Positions 1 to 9,451 of a stretch of DNA of 12,802 nt are shown here, piece after piece. Position numbers and translations under genes: made by a program. Source of the stretch: Rachicladosporium sp. CCFEE 5018 (lineage: Eukaryota > Ascomycota > Dothideomycetes > Cladosporiales > Cladosporiaceae); contig KZ111152.1 of the NCBI GenBank assembly GCA_002077045.2, positions 162,874 to 175,675 on the forward strand, given 5' to 3'. Within the stretch, counting starts at the first letter, position 1; the number at the start of each line of letters is the position of its first letter. Under the pieces are notes generated by a model. That model saw nothing but the letters and a program-made list of their open reading frames with translations. It made no database searches and had not been told where the DNA came from.

Positions 1-26
1 TCTGGAAACCGCATTGACGCACTTCA

Positions 27-1664
27 ATGCTCAAGAATCCTCTGCGACCGGAGCAACCCAGCTTCGGACCACGACACGGGTTCCCTGACCCTCCTCAACG
101 CCCACAAAGCAACCAGCCCGAATTCCGCTTCCGATTAGCCAGTCCTGCGCAGCCTGCGAAGCCGCTACATCCTACATATTCAAGTACACAGTTGCCCGGC
201 TTGTCGGCATTGGCGGCGCTGGCCGCGAGTGCAGCGCCGCTAGTGGAGGATCCTGAGAGGTGAGTCTAGAATCTGTACCATCGCGAGAAACTCCTATATG
301 GGTCGGACAAGAACGAGGAGGTGCATGGTCGACTTAAGCTTGAGCATGAGCATGCTGTAGTCGAAGTATGCTGTCGCGGAAGATTGCGAGCTACGGATCT
401 ACTGCTTCGAAACTGGTCTTGTGGGATACACTGCTTCGATCATCACGATTGCTCCTGGACTTCCTGGGGCGCGCGTATGAATGTCGTAGAAGTCACAAAT
501 TCGCGTGGCGGTTTTCTAGTGGCTCGAAATGAAGCGTGTGTCGTCGGATTAGACTACGAGCTCGCGAAGGAAAGTGCGATCGAGACATATGTTCGCCTCA
601 GGCCCGCGCTATGCCCGATGAGTGCTGTAGAAGATCATGACTGACGATACGAGTAACGCAGGACTTCGACATCATCGCCCGACAGCATGAACCAACAGTA
701 CGCGCCAGCAGCGACAGCAGGAGGTGGTGGCACTGGCATGAACGCGCCGGTAAGTCAAAACCACTCACGCACAATAACTCGGTCGCTTTGAGCTGTATCG
801 ATAAGGAATTGCTGACAGACTCTCTCGCAGCCGATATGTCAAAACTGTGGCACATCAACAACACCCCTCTGGCGTCGCGACGAGTCCGGCTCAGTACTTT
901 GCAACGCCTGCGGACTCTTTCTCAAGCTCCACGGTCGTCCGCGACCTATTTCGCTGAAGACGGACGTGATCAAATCTCGGAACCGCGTCAAGTCCACTCA
1001 ACCGACAGCATCCCGCAAACGCGACTCGCAGGGCGACGGCGTCGATACTCCGCCTCAGCAGTACCAAGCAAGTCCCTCATTACCTTCACACCACCCGACA
1101 GCAGAACCCTCAAATGTAACCTACGCTCACCCACATCACCTTCCTCACGCTTCAGATCAGGGCCCAACGCCACCAGCCCTCAGCCGGACTGCGACGCCCA
1201 GCCGACACCACCAGACAAATCCCAACATCGCTCCCCAGCACCTCTTCGACAACCTTTCGTTACCGAATGACTCCTTCGCCTCGCCGTCCTTGAATCCATA
1301 CAATCCTCAGGCACGTCACCCGAGTCCAGCCGCTAGTCTGAACGGCTCAGCACCAGTGGTGATGTTGGAGGTCCCGCAGACCTTCGACGCAGTCATCGCG
1401 CAGAACAGTGCTCTGCGAACCCGGGTCAGCGAGCTCGAGGTCATCAATGAGCTCTTCCGGGGACGCGTGAAGGAGCTTGAGTTGGCTGAGCTAAGCGCGA
1501 GGAGAGCGGCGGATGAAGCTACGGCAGAAGTCAGTAGGCTTAGAGCTGTGATCGAGAAGTCGAGAGGGGACCTTGGCAGCGATGACGGGAGGGAATCGAA
1601 GAGGGCGAGGGTTGAGGAGCCAGAGGAAGGTCCGTTCGCGGAGTTTACTAATGGCGGAAATTGA
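27..1664 (+). CDS. areB: AreB/ASD-4-type GATA zinc-finger transcription factor
   Basis: Nuclear GATA-binding regulator; family members modulate nitrogen metabolite control and development. Reconstructed exons are 27-259, 662-749 and 831-1664, giving 384 residues. The donors are GTGAGT and GTAAGT, both acceptors are CAG, each with a CTGAC branch site, and all junctions keep frame. Residues 110-134 form one GATA finger, C-X2-C-X17-C-X2-C (CQNC, TPLWRRD, CNACGLF), followed by the basic tail LKLHGRPRPISLKTDVIKSR. The middle is rich in Pro, Ser and His. Residues about 290-352 form a leucine/charged coiled coil, then a KRAR basic patch lies near 364. Finger plus C-terminal coiled coil is the AreB/ASD-4/Dal80 arrangement, unlike AreA. 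The start at 27 follows an in-frame stop at 15-17, but an exon upstream of the window cannot be excluded. ATG 687 would give a 298-residue form that keeps finger and coiled coil. Confidence is high for family, moderate for exon 1. Confidence 0.88.
260..661 (+). other. Long first intron of the areB-like gene
   Basis: The intron runs from GTGAGT at 260 to CAG at 659-661, with CTGAC at 641-645 as a good branch site. At 402 nt it is five to eight times longer than the other introns here (53-81 nt). Retention would stop the exon-1 frame at once (TGA at 261-263), while ATG 687 just downstream of the acceptor could start a shorter protein. A small middle exon or an internal promoter is possible, but I could not identify either. 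Confidence 0.65.
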
Positions 1665-1831
1665 GAAGTCGGTATGATTGAGATGATGAGGGAATGAGGT
1701 GGGGATGTACTTCTAGTTGTATACCCAAAAGTTGTCTGCCTGTACTATATACTAGTAGCTCTACAAGGCTGCTGAACTCGAGTCATGATCGATATCTCAC
1801 CTGTCTCCAAAGCATCCGAGTGAGTACTAAT

Positions 1832-1843
1832 GCGATATATCGC
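1832..1843. repeat. 12-bp perfect palindrome GCGATATATCGC
   Basis: The sequence GCGATATATCGC equals its own reverse complement. It lies about 170 nt after the areB-like stop codon. A function as a binding site is not shown. Confidence 0.5.
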
Positions 1844-1922
1844 GACTCCAGAAGCTCTGCTGCTTAAATCTTCGCAACTGGGCCAAATCTGCGGCCAAGA
1901 TCATTGGAATTGCCGCGATATG

Positions 1923-1956
1923 GCTGCTGTGAAGCAGCTTCACGCCTTTATAGGCG
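1923..1956. repeat. Cluster of overlapping short inverted repeats
   Basis: Three exact inverted repeats sit in 34 nt. The first is GCTGCT/AGCAGC (1923-1938, 4-nt loop). The second is GTGAAGC-A-GCTTCAC (1929-1943). The third is CGCCT/AGGCG (1943-1956, 4-nt loop TTAT). The first two overlap and are mutually exclusive as stems. They could be RNA hairpins in a 3' UTR, protein-binding palindromes, or chance. Confidence 0.45.
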
Positions 1957-2149
1957 CACGTGGAGTGTTCTCTGAGCTCAGCGTCGCCACACGGCTGACA
2001 TGGTCACGTGGCATTATAGTCCGACCGCTGCGATGAGCTTCGTCGATGCGGTCGTTAACGATTATCCACGTGCCAGCGATCCATGTGCTTCCGCACTGGT
2101 TGGCTAGCTTATATCCCCTGACTTTAGTCACTCCATCTAATCCAGATGA

Positions 2150-3670
2150 TCAGATGACGGCGCGCAGGTAGGCCCATGCCTTGGCACGCAAGATCAGGAG
2201 CGGTCTGGTGAAAATGTCAATCGATGCACCCCCGCGACTTAAGTACAGAGCAAGGGCAGCAACGACGAGTGTAGTCGTAGTAACGACCGCAGGTCGTCTA
2301 TATCGTCTGACTAGAACGTTGGCCCTGGCGATGTTTTTCTTTCGACTGTCGTAGGCCTGGATCTCAGCAGCATGACGTTTGAAGTACCTCTCGCCGTCAA
2401 GCAGCGTCTGTGACGCGAGCTTCGTGAGACTGGAGGTGGTCTTGAGGACACTGTTGCCAGAGATGCTGAACCACGTCCAGCTGCGGAGTCGAACCGGCGG
2501 GTAATCTTCGAATAGCTTCGCAGCCCTGCCAATAAGAAGGTCGAGGTCCAGTGGCTTCGGTAGCTTTGACAAGATACTGTGCAGCATGTCATGCTCGTCG
2601 GCTTCGAGCTCCAGCAGTTCTTTCTTTCGTGACACAACGATCTGTCACATCTGTCAGTATGCGTTGTCGCAATGTCTTGTTGCGGTCAAGTGACGTACCA
2701 CCGCATACAAGTAGATTGACACCACAGCCTCACTTGCCAGCAGAAAGTCAAACAGCCTCGCGATATCCCCATACTCCTGTATATCATGCGCGTACAATGT
2801 TAGCGTAGCGGGTAGCGCAAAGTAGAAAGGAGCCGTCTGGCTCAAGTGCTCGTATAATTCGGCGTCAGCTGCACGCAATATTGCTGGCAGAAGCTGCAAG
2901 TGTGACAAGGCGCCGCTCATAGTAGGTAGCATGAAGTCACGAATGCGCAGGAGCGACAAGCGCGCTGCGGCTGCGGCTGCTGCATTGGCGCCGAGAACCA
3001 ACAGAAGCACCTGCACGATGTCGTGGTAGCCCTGGAAATAGCAGAGTATTGGGTGGCGGCGGAGTGTGGCTTTTATTATGCGAGACAGCTCTGCTTTGCG
3101 CAGGTCTAGACCCGCGTCGGATTCTTCTACGCGGTGACATTAGGCGAGTGTGCATATGAGGCACGGGCGGGTGACATACCAACGGGGTAGTAGACGAAGG
3201 AGCGATTGACGTCAAGGTCGACTTGGCCTTCTTCGCGGTGAGATGGAAGATCCTCCCATGATTGTACAGATTCCTCATCGCCGCCACTCGGATCTTTGAC
3301 ACCAAGTAAGATTGGCCCTGGTCAACGATTAGTAACGATAATAGCTATCAAGAGCATGGCTTGGCATAACGCCTCGCGGTTACGGTCACGTACAGGCGGT
3401 TCGACGGACCTCATCCTCGATCAGACCGCCAGGAGAGACGGCTAAGCTGCGCAGTGCCAATAGATCGCGATCTCTGCATGCTTCGAGAATGGCCTGCACC
3501 TTGGCCTTCTCAGCCTCCGATAGTGGGGTCTTCCTCCAAGACTCTTCCAGAGGCGGAACGTCGATATCGACCGATGACTTCGGCTCGAGTTCTGCTCTCG
3601 AACGGTCGTCTCGTTTATCGCTTGAATTTGCCCGGGTACCAATACTTGAGTCATCGGCGATCGTGGCCAT
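2150..3670 (-). CDS. GYP8: TBC-domain Rab GTPase-activating protein, TBC1D20/Gyp8-like
   Basis: GAP that speeds GTP hydrolysis on Rab/Ypt GTPases; TBC1D20 acts on Rab1 at the ER. Exons are 3670-3394, 3317-3180, 3126-2699 and 2641-2150, giving 444 residues. Introns of 76, 53 and 57 nt have GTACGT, GTATGT and GTACGT donors. The TBC fold starts near residue 59 with SPGGLIEDEVRR and WPILLGV. HREEGQVDLDVNR carries the catalytic arginine finger (R131), and YFQGYHD carries the glutamine finger (Q170). Further family motifs are YFALPATLTLYAHDI, LFDFLLASE and IYLYAV. In intron 3, using the AG just upstream would give ATG TGA, so the second AG is chosen. Residues 398-416 (AVVTTTTLVVAALALYL) form one hydrophobic segment near the C-terminus, matching the tail anchor of TBC1D20. 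An in-frame TGA directly precedes ATG 3670. Confidence is high for TBC family and subfamily; the yeast-style symbol is by likeness only. Confidence 0.9.
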
Positions 3671-4813
3671 TCAGCTGGCAGGAGGATGCAAACCAGGTTA
3701 CGTGAGCTGCTTGCTCGGTTTCATGTCCAGCTTTACAGCTGCATGGCCCAGTCGGCTGTTGCCGAGTAGCTGCGGGCAAGCCCAGGTGAGGAGGTGCACG
3801 CTCACACGAGCTGCAGATGGGAGGCGTACGGGAATGGTGTGCAGGCTACCGGTCAACGAGTATGGCGATGACTTCGGCGGCTAGACGAGCAGTCGGACCT
3901 GGCTGGCTTAGCCGTGGTGATACATACGGATAGAGTGGACAGGACGCTGATATCTCTGCCTGCGAAGCCTGCCGGAGGGACGGGATCGTCGCTAGGAGCT
4001 GCACAGCCTGTCAGGCATAGACGGCTTGCATACGAACCCGGTCGTCCAATGGCGTACTTCTGCAACGGTGAAGCAGTTGAGGCGATGCTATTGAGCATTC
4101 AGTCTGAAAATATTCCGCTCGGTATGCAGGTCGATGGAAGTCTGAAGTCGATGTGACAGGTCACTCTCTGTGCCACCTGTGGCTTCGTCTGTGGCGTGAA
4201 ACCCGGCGAGGTGGTTTCGACTTTTAGGAGGCACACTGTGCATTTGCTTAGGGTAATATAGATTACTCAAGAGGCTAGCATGATGATCGCGGCCCATGCT
4301 CCGTTTGTCCATGAACTACAAGCGGAAGGTGTGGACTGCAGCCTCGAGAAACGGACGACACATGCACTGAGAGGCAAAGTGGAATGGCCGCGCTTGCTGT
4401 GTCATACAAAACACGACACACTTCGTGGAACATCTGCCGGCCACACCACCTATAGCGTCGATCCACACTGGCTCGATTACTTGAGGTTACATACAAGGTG
4501 ACTGGACGTCGCCATACATGATCGGATCCACAGATCGGAACGCCTGTATGAAGGTGAGACACCACATCGCGGGATTGCCACGCTGTCGATGGTACACAAC
4601 AAGCAACCCTATCAACTCACAAAGGCTCCAATCGCAACAGCCGGAGCAGTGTTTCACATCACTCCCATGCCGCAGAAGGATTCCTGGGCTGTACAGTAGT
4701 CATCCTGTGGACTGATACCGATCATGCCCACTCGATAACACTTATCGTCACGTTCGCCCGATTGCTGCTTTGCTTAATAGCGCTCCCCTGAGCGCGACAC
4801 CTCCCGTGGATGA
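3671..4813. promoter_or_regulatory. Divergent intergenic region between the TBC GAP and DDB1-superfamily genes
   Basis: This 1,143-nt interval separates two genes transcribed away from each other, so it must hold both promoters and 5' UTRs. Short open frames exist on both strands (for example 3914-4156 plus and 4275-4565 minus). None shows a domain, conserved motif or convincing splice structure that I recognise. No tRNA B-box or AT-rich repeat-mutated block is visible. An unrecognised small gene or non-coding RNA cannot be excluded, since the interval is longer than the other divergent spacer here (about 0.56 kb). Confidence 0.55.
4780..4795. promoter_or_regulatory. Short inverted repeat with a C-rich loop upstream of the 4814 start
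   Basis: GCGCTC and GAGCGC form a perfect 6-bp stem around the loop CCCT, ending 18 nt before ATG 4814. The sequence also contains CCCCT (4785-4789), the core of the yeast stress-response element. It could be a leader hairpin, a binding site, or chance. Confidence 0.35.
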
Positions 4814-7800
4814 ATGAGTGAAGGCATGGGGGATCTCGCCAATGGCCACAGCAAGCGCTCCAGTCCCGGGTTCCTCACCAAGACGATCGTACCTAGTCCG
4901 GTCATACGATGGATCCTACATGCCCGCATCCGACAGTCGGATCTCAACGATGTCGTCTTTGTCGGCGACGACTTCATCCATGTTAAACAGGTCAAGCGTG
5001 GCGGGCAGCTCGATCATGTCATCTCAAAATCAGATTTCAATGCGCACATCCGGGCAGCGAAAGTCTTCAGCATCGATCCCGATCCACCAGAAGACGATCT
5101 CCTCGACATCAAAGATGAACACGAGGACTTGCATTCGACAAAGAAATCGTACCCGCCACAGCTTCTAGTACTGACCCTGAGCACTGATGAATTGCTCTTC
5201 CTGTACCTCGAGGAAGCATCGCCTGGCCAGCTTCGCTTTGTACATCAGGCAGCGCCTATCGCTTCGATGGATCGCATCTTGTTCCAGCCTGGCGGGCATC
5301 TTGCGATTGATCCTCTTTCACGCGCAATTGCCGTCGCCGCAAACGAGAGTGAAGTGGTGCTCTACTCTGCGAAGGATATAGGCGACATCAAACAAGGCCT
5401 GTGTCTGAGGGAACGCACTTGGCATCCAATAAAGGCCCAAAGGCTTGTGTCCGTCGACGGTGTGATACAGCACATGGATTTCCTGATCCCAGACGCCAAG
5501 GATCGTGACCATGTGGTCTTGCTGCTGATAGTCGTCGAGAAGCGGAAGACGAAGGCAATCTGCATTGACTGGCATGGCAACTCTGATTTCGACCAAGCTC
5601 AGCTACACCCAAGTCAGGCAATCGAGATCGTCAAGACCGTTTCGAGCTTGTTGATTCCATTGATTTCAGCAGCATTCCTGCTCATCACAGGCGAACAGAT
5701 CAAGCTCTACCGTAACCTGCTGTCAGGTCCTCCGAGTTCAACAAGCTTCAAACCGTCACCTGTAGAGACACCATACCCAGGCGATTCCCCTCTGCAGCCA
5801 GTATGGGTGGGCTGGTGCAAGCCGCGGCGTACTAGGTCAATACGACAAGAGCTGGATACAATCTATCTCATGCGCGAAGATGGTTTAGTCTTTATGCTAG
5901 CAGTAGCTTCAAATGGCACGATGGTCATGAGCAACGCGGGAGATGCCAAGTGTCATGCGGGTATGGCCTTTGCCTCACTCGGCGATGATCGAGACCCCGA
6001 TATCCTAGCGTTCGTTGGCGATATGAGCAACGGATCCGTCGTTTCGATCGGACATTGGTCGACTCCAATCCGCATCACAGAGCTCAGTCGACATGATACT
6101 ATGGCCATGCAACCTATAGCTACACTTTCAAATTGGGCTTCATGCACAGATCTGGTGGTGTCCAGTTTGCCGTACTCTTCGGGCAGATCTACAAGATCGC
6201 GAGACTCCATATTCGTGACTTCTGGCAGGCAGCCATATGGCACGGTAACCGAGCTTCGACAAGGATTGGAAGCTCGCCTGTCAGCGTACATCGAGCTTGA
6301 GGACCTACGCGGGACGGTCGGGACGTGGGTGCTGCCCAACATTACGACCGGGTCGGTATTGATACTTCTTACAACGCCAACAGCAACGCGACTATACGAC
6401 TATGACCTCGAGACTGGAGTTGCGGAGCTCGACGATGAGAATGCGCGGACCTTTGATCTCGCTCAACGGACACTTGCAGCGGACATGTTGCAAAACACAC
6501 ACTTACTACAAGTCACCCAAAACGGTGTGAAAGCTGGGTCGACTGTGTCAGCGAGCTTCGAAGACAAGATATGCCACCGCTGCGAAGACGCCACTTCTTG
6601 CGTTGCAGCTGCGATAGAGCCGAGCCTCAACATGGTGTTCGTTGTCAGAGATACGAAAGACGGACACAGCCTCGCTGCGTTCGTCCATCATGCTGAGAGC
6701 GGGACTAACAATACTGGCGAGCTACCTGAGGGCCTCCATCGAGTGGGTGAGCCGACTTTACTGGAGACTGAAGTGTTGTGTATGACAACCGCGGTGATCG
6801 GAGAATTGGCGTACGTCCTCGTGGCCGACGTCGATGCAATGATACAGTTGTTCATCTACGACGCAAAGGAGCCCAATTTGGAGCAGACGACAGAGAAATC
6901 CCATCGGTTCCATATACCTAGGGCAGGAGATTCCGTATGCGACCATATCGCGCTCTTGCAACCCAACACACTGATGGGCGGCTCGCACTCGGAAAAGCTG
7001 CTCGCACTGTGTGGCATGAGAGGCGGCAGCATCATCGCGATCGAGATCACGACCGGAACTCAGCGTACGTTTGGGACAAGCTTTACGTGGGTCCTCGGAC
7101 TGAGCACCGTGCGATTGGCGAGAAACTCCAACGAACCCAGTATTGTATATGCTATGACTGGGCAGGACCTCTGCGCTTTGACCTGGGATGGGGTCAGCCC
7201 ACAGTCGCTCTCAATCAAGAGTGTTTGGGCTTCAGACAAAGCTCGACCTTATCTTGCCCAGGGCGCCATCGCGGCCATCTCGAAGATGCCTTCTAGCACG
7301 TATATGACGAGCGCGGAATCAAGTGCTGATCTAGCAGACTCGCTTGTAATGATCTCGCCAGAGGAAGTCTGGATTGCTTCTGTCGATCCGAATATTGCCA
7401 CAGTGCCGAGACAGATCACTGTGAGTGGCTCGCCAACGCGACTAATCTATGCTGAGCAGCACCGCGCTCTCGTATGTGCTTCGATCTGCACCAGCGTACG
7501 CGCGTTCCCGTCTGACATGCTGCATGGGAAGCCAGAGGTACGACGACAGATCTGGCCTGCTATCGACTTCATCCCTGCTGATCGCAACACCTCGTCTTTC
7601 ACATTCAAGATGCAGCCTGGCGAGCGCGTGTACGCCTTACTGGAGTGGACAATGACGAAGGAGGACGGCAAACGGTACTCGTTCATCCTCGTCGGTGGCA
7701 GCTATAATAAACAAAGCGGCAGGGTGAAAGGGCGCATCGCCTTTCTGCAACCTGCTATCAAGAATTGGGAAGTCGTCGACGTGCGCGAAGGCAAGTCATC

Positions 7801-8782
7801 TACCTTTGAAGAGCCAGTGCACGCCCTGGCATTATATGACCCCATGACATACATCGCCTGCACAGGATGCGAAGTCCTGGTGTTCACCTTCTCAGTCGAG
7901 GAAACGAAGTGGGACACCGCTGGCCCTTCATGTCTACTCGCCAGCCCGGGCACGAGTATTACCGTTGACAAAGATCTCGTACACATTGCAACACTGCACG
8001 ACGCAATCGTCACTTTCCGCATGCGCGAAGATGCTGTCGGAAAGTACACATTGATTCCCGAGCACCAGTCGCTACGCGTGGAGCAGTCGCTCGGGCACGT
8101 TATCGCCAGAAATGCTGCATCCAGCGAAGGCCACGCCCCTGTTTCTGTCAACATCCTCTCCACGAAGGATCGCCGCATCGTTGGCACCAAACTAAACACA
8201 ATGGAAAGCTCCACACCCCATGTCGTTTTCGACGCTAAACTTCCTGCCTCCCTTACCCGCATTCGCGTAGGCCGCACATGCCCTCGCTGGCAGCCGACAC
8301 TCTCCGCGGGTGTCTCCGCAGACAGTGTAGTTGGCGTAGCGACCGATGGCAGTGTTGTGGGCATTACCATCATCGACTACACTCTCTGGCGCCAAATCTT
8401 TTGGCTCCAGCGACTGTGCGAGTGGAGCAATAAGCTGTCACCACACTCCTACGATCGCACAGGCTACAGCGTGTCTAGCGAGGATTTCGATGGCAAGGAT
8501 GTTTCATTGCCTGCTGGGCTCACCCAGGATGGCGAAGAGGAGCTAGTGCTCAGTGTAGCGAAAGAGTTTAGGGGGAGCGAGAAGCATTCGCACATCGATG
8601 GTGACGTTTTGGCCAGAGTGCTTAGTCTCGGAGGAGTGCAAGGGATAACAGACTTGTTGCGCGAGACAGCGGCAAGGAATGACCGTGTTGGGCACTGGGT
8701 CACTAGCAATTTGGACAGGGAATTGGAGGCCGTGGAGGCACTGGTTGGAAAGCTGGAGCTACTGTTGAATGGCTGGCTGTAA
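4814..8782 (+). CDS. DDB1/CPSF-A/Mms1/Rse1 superfamily propeller protein
   Basis: Large scaffold-type protein of 1,322 residues with no intron. The N-terminal half, from about residue 110, reads as an Mms1_N-like region: repeated beta-strand blades such as LLVLTLSTDELLFLYLEE and HVVLLLIVVEKRKTKAICID. From about 955 it resembles the CPSF_A domain: YSFILVGGSYNK, GRIAFLQP, and an EEPVHALALYDPMTYIACTG block matching the family pattern of a gap followed by VxAL. The C-terminus has IDGD (1261-1264) followed by a helical tail, like the IDGDLIE element of DDB1. The start MSEGMGDLANG does not resemble the DDB1, Rse1 or Cft1 N-termini as I remember them. It is probably the divergent fungal paralogue often labelled Mms1_N-domain or thermotolerance protein. 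Family members act in cullin-4-type ligases, splicing or 3'-end processing, and which applies here is unknown. An in-frame TGA at 4811-4813 precedes the ATG; ATG 4826 is an alternative. Confidence 0.75.
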   Translation: MSEGMGDLANGHSKRSSPGFLTKTIVPSPVIRWILHARIRQSDLNDVVFVGDDFIHVKQVKRGGQLDHVISKSDFNAHIRAAKVFSIDPDPPEDDLLDIKDEHEDLHSTKKSYPPQLLVLTLSTDELLFLYLEEASPGQLRFVHQAAPIASMDRILFQPGGHLAIDPLSRAIAVAANESEVVLYSAKDIGDIKQGLCLRERTWHPIKAQRLVSVDGVIQHMDFLIPDAKDRDHVVLLLIVVEKRKTKAICIDWHGNSDFDQAQLHPSQAIEIVKTVSSLLIPLISAAFLLITGEQIKLYRNLLSGPPSSTSFKPSPVETPYPGDSPLQPVWVGWCKPRRTRSIRQELDTIYLMREDGLVFMLAVASNGTMVMSNAGDAKCHAGMAFASLGDDRDPDILAFVGDMSNGSVVSIGHWSTPIRITELSRHDTMAMQPIATLSNWASCTDLVVSSLPYSSGRSTRSRDSIFVTSGRQPYGTVTELRQGLEARLSAYIELEDLRGTVGTWVLPNITTGSVLILLTTPTATRLYDYDLETGVAELDDENARTFDLAQRTLAADMLQNTHLLQVTQNGVKAGSTVSASFEDKICHRCEDATSCVAAAIEPSLNMVFVVRDTKDGHSLAAFVHHAESGTNNTGELPEGLHRVGEPTLLETEVLCMTTAVIGELAYVLVADVDAMIQLFIYDAKEPNLEQTTEKSHRFHIPRAGDSVCDHIALLQPNTLMGGSHSEKLLALCGMRGGSIIAIEITTGTQRTFGTSFTWVLGLSTVRLARNSNEPSIVYAMTGQDLCALTWDGVSPQSLSIKSVWASDKARPYLAQGAIAAISKMPSSTYMTSAESSADLADSLVMISPEEVWIASVDPNIATVPRQITVSGSPTRLIYAEQHRALVCASICTSVRAFPSDMLHGKPEVRRQIWPAIDFIPADRNTSSFTFKMQPGERVYALLEWTMTKEDGKRYSFILVGGSYNKQSGRVKGRIAFLQPAIKNWEVVDVREGKSSTFEEPVHALALYDPMTYIACTGCEVLVFTFSVEETKWDTAGPSCLLASPGTSITVDKDLVHIATLHDAIVTFRMREDAVGKYTLIPEHQSLRVEQSLGHVIARNAASSEGHAPVSVNILSTKDRRIVGTKLNTMESSTPHVVFDAKLPASLTRIRVGRTCPRWQPTLSAGVSADSVVGVATDGSVVGITIIDYTLWRQIFWLQRLCEWSNKLSPHSYDRTGYSVSSEDFDGKDVSLPAGLTQDGEEELVLSVAKEFRGSEKHSHIDGDVLARVLSLGGVQGITDLLRETAARNDRVGHWVTSNLDRELEAVEALVGKLELLLNGWL

Positions 8783-9451
8783 AGACCCATGGAAGGGACC
8801 GAATTCATGGGATTAGCGGGATATCTTTAAGGATGGGAGGATCGGAACCTGAGGCATAGCGATACCCAAGGGAGGATTGAGGGACATGGATGATGTGGTA
8901 TGCTGCATGAATAACTCCATGAATCGATGCATTGGATTTGGGTTCCGCTACAAAGCAGCAGTAGCGCCTATGCTACCATCACGACACCCACAACAGCGGA
9001 CTTCGATGCAATACGGAGACGAGAGAGCCCACTTTCTGCTACCAGCTCGTGTAGACTTGAAGGTTCTCTCTGTTGCAATGGTTGACCGTTGTCACTATTG
9101 CAGCTGATGTGACAGGACCTTTGCCTGCATGTCGGATATTCGGAGAAGGGGAGGTGGAGCGATGCGAACTTCTCTTCATGGAATTACTGAATCGAATCGC
9201 CTGTATGTTCACGGTAGTAAGGTCATCTATACCTGCCCGCGCGCGCACTCCGCAGCCTGCTCAGCATGAAGCATCTATTGACAGCGCAACCTCGCAATCG
9301 CTCCCTTCCGCATGAAATGCATAAGCCATGTTCTCGTCTCGATCATGAACACATCCTCGCCATCGTGATCGTCATCCTGCGCATGCTCAACATCCTGGTA
9401 TCCACATCGCACACCATACCCCTCGCAGTCAACCTTGCATCCTACTCCGTC
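8783..9451. other. Convergent intergenic region (3' ends of the DDB1-superfamily gene and ubc12)
   Basis: This 669-nt stretch lies between two facing stop codons. It should contain both 3' UTRs and polyadenylation sites. The short open frames (8877-9107, 9073-9315 and others) show no recognisable family. I see no tRNA gene, repeat array or mobile element. Confidence 0.55.

Larger units (their letters stand above)
1665..2149. other. Convergent intergenic region (3' ends of the areB-like and TBC genes)
   Basis: This 485-nt stretch lies between two stop codons that face each other, so it should hold both 3' UTRs and terminators. I see no recognisable protein, tRNA gene or canonical AATAAA. It holds several short perfect palindromes between 1832 and 1956 and two CACGTG hexamers, at 2005-2010 and 2067-2072. 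The open frame at 1830-2036 has no family resemblance that I recognise. Confidence 0.6.

Noticed and set aside
321..644. 107-codon open frame inside the areB-like intron 1
   Set aside because: It is separated from exon 1 by a stop, has no recognisable motif, and sits between a canonical donor and an acceptor with a good branch site. It is best read as intron sequence.
788..1270. 160-codon frame overlapping the zinc-finger exon
   Set aside because: It is a different frame of the GATA finger exon. It is low-complexity Ser/Pro/Arg sequence, while the overlapped frame carries the clear zinc finger.
3489..3884. 131-codon plus-strand frame antisense to TBC exon 1
   Set aside because: About half of it mirrors the conserved TBC exon on the other strand. 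The remainder has no motif, so it is a shadow frame.
7702..8373. 223-codon minus-strand frame inside the DDB1-superfamily gene
   Set aside because: It lies wholly antisense to the CPSF_A-like coding region and is explained by codon bias opening the opposite strand.
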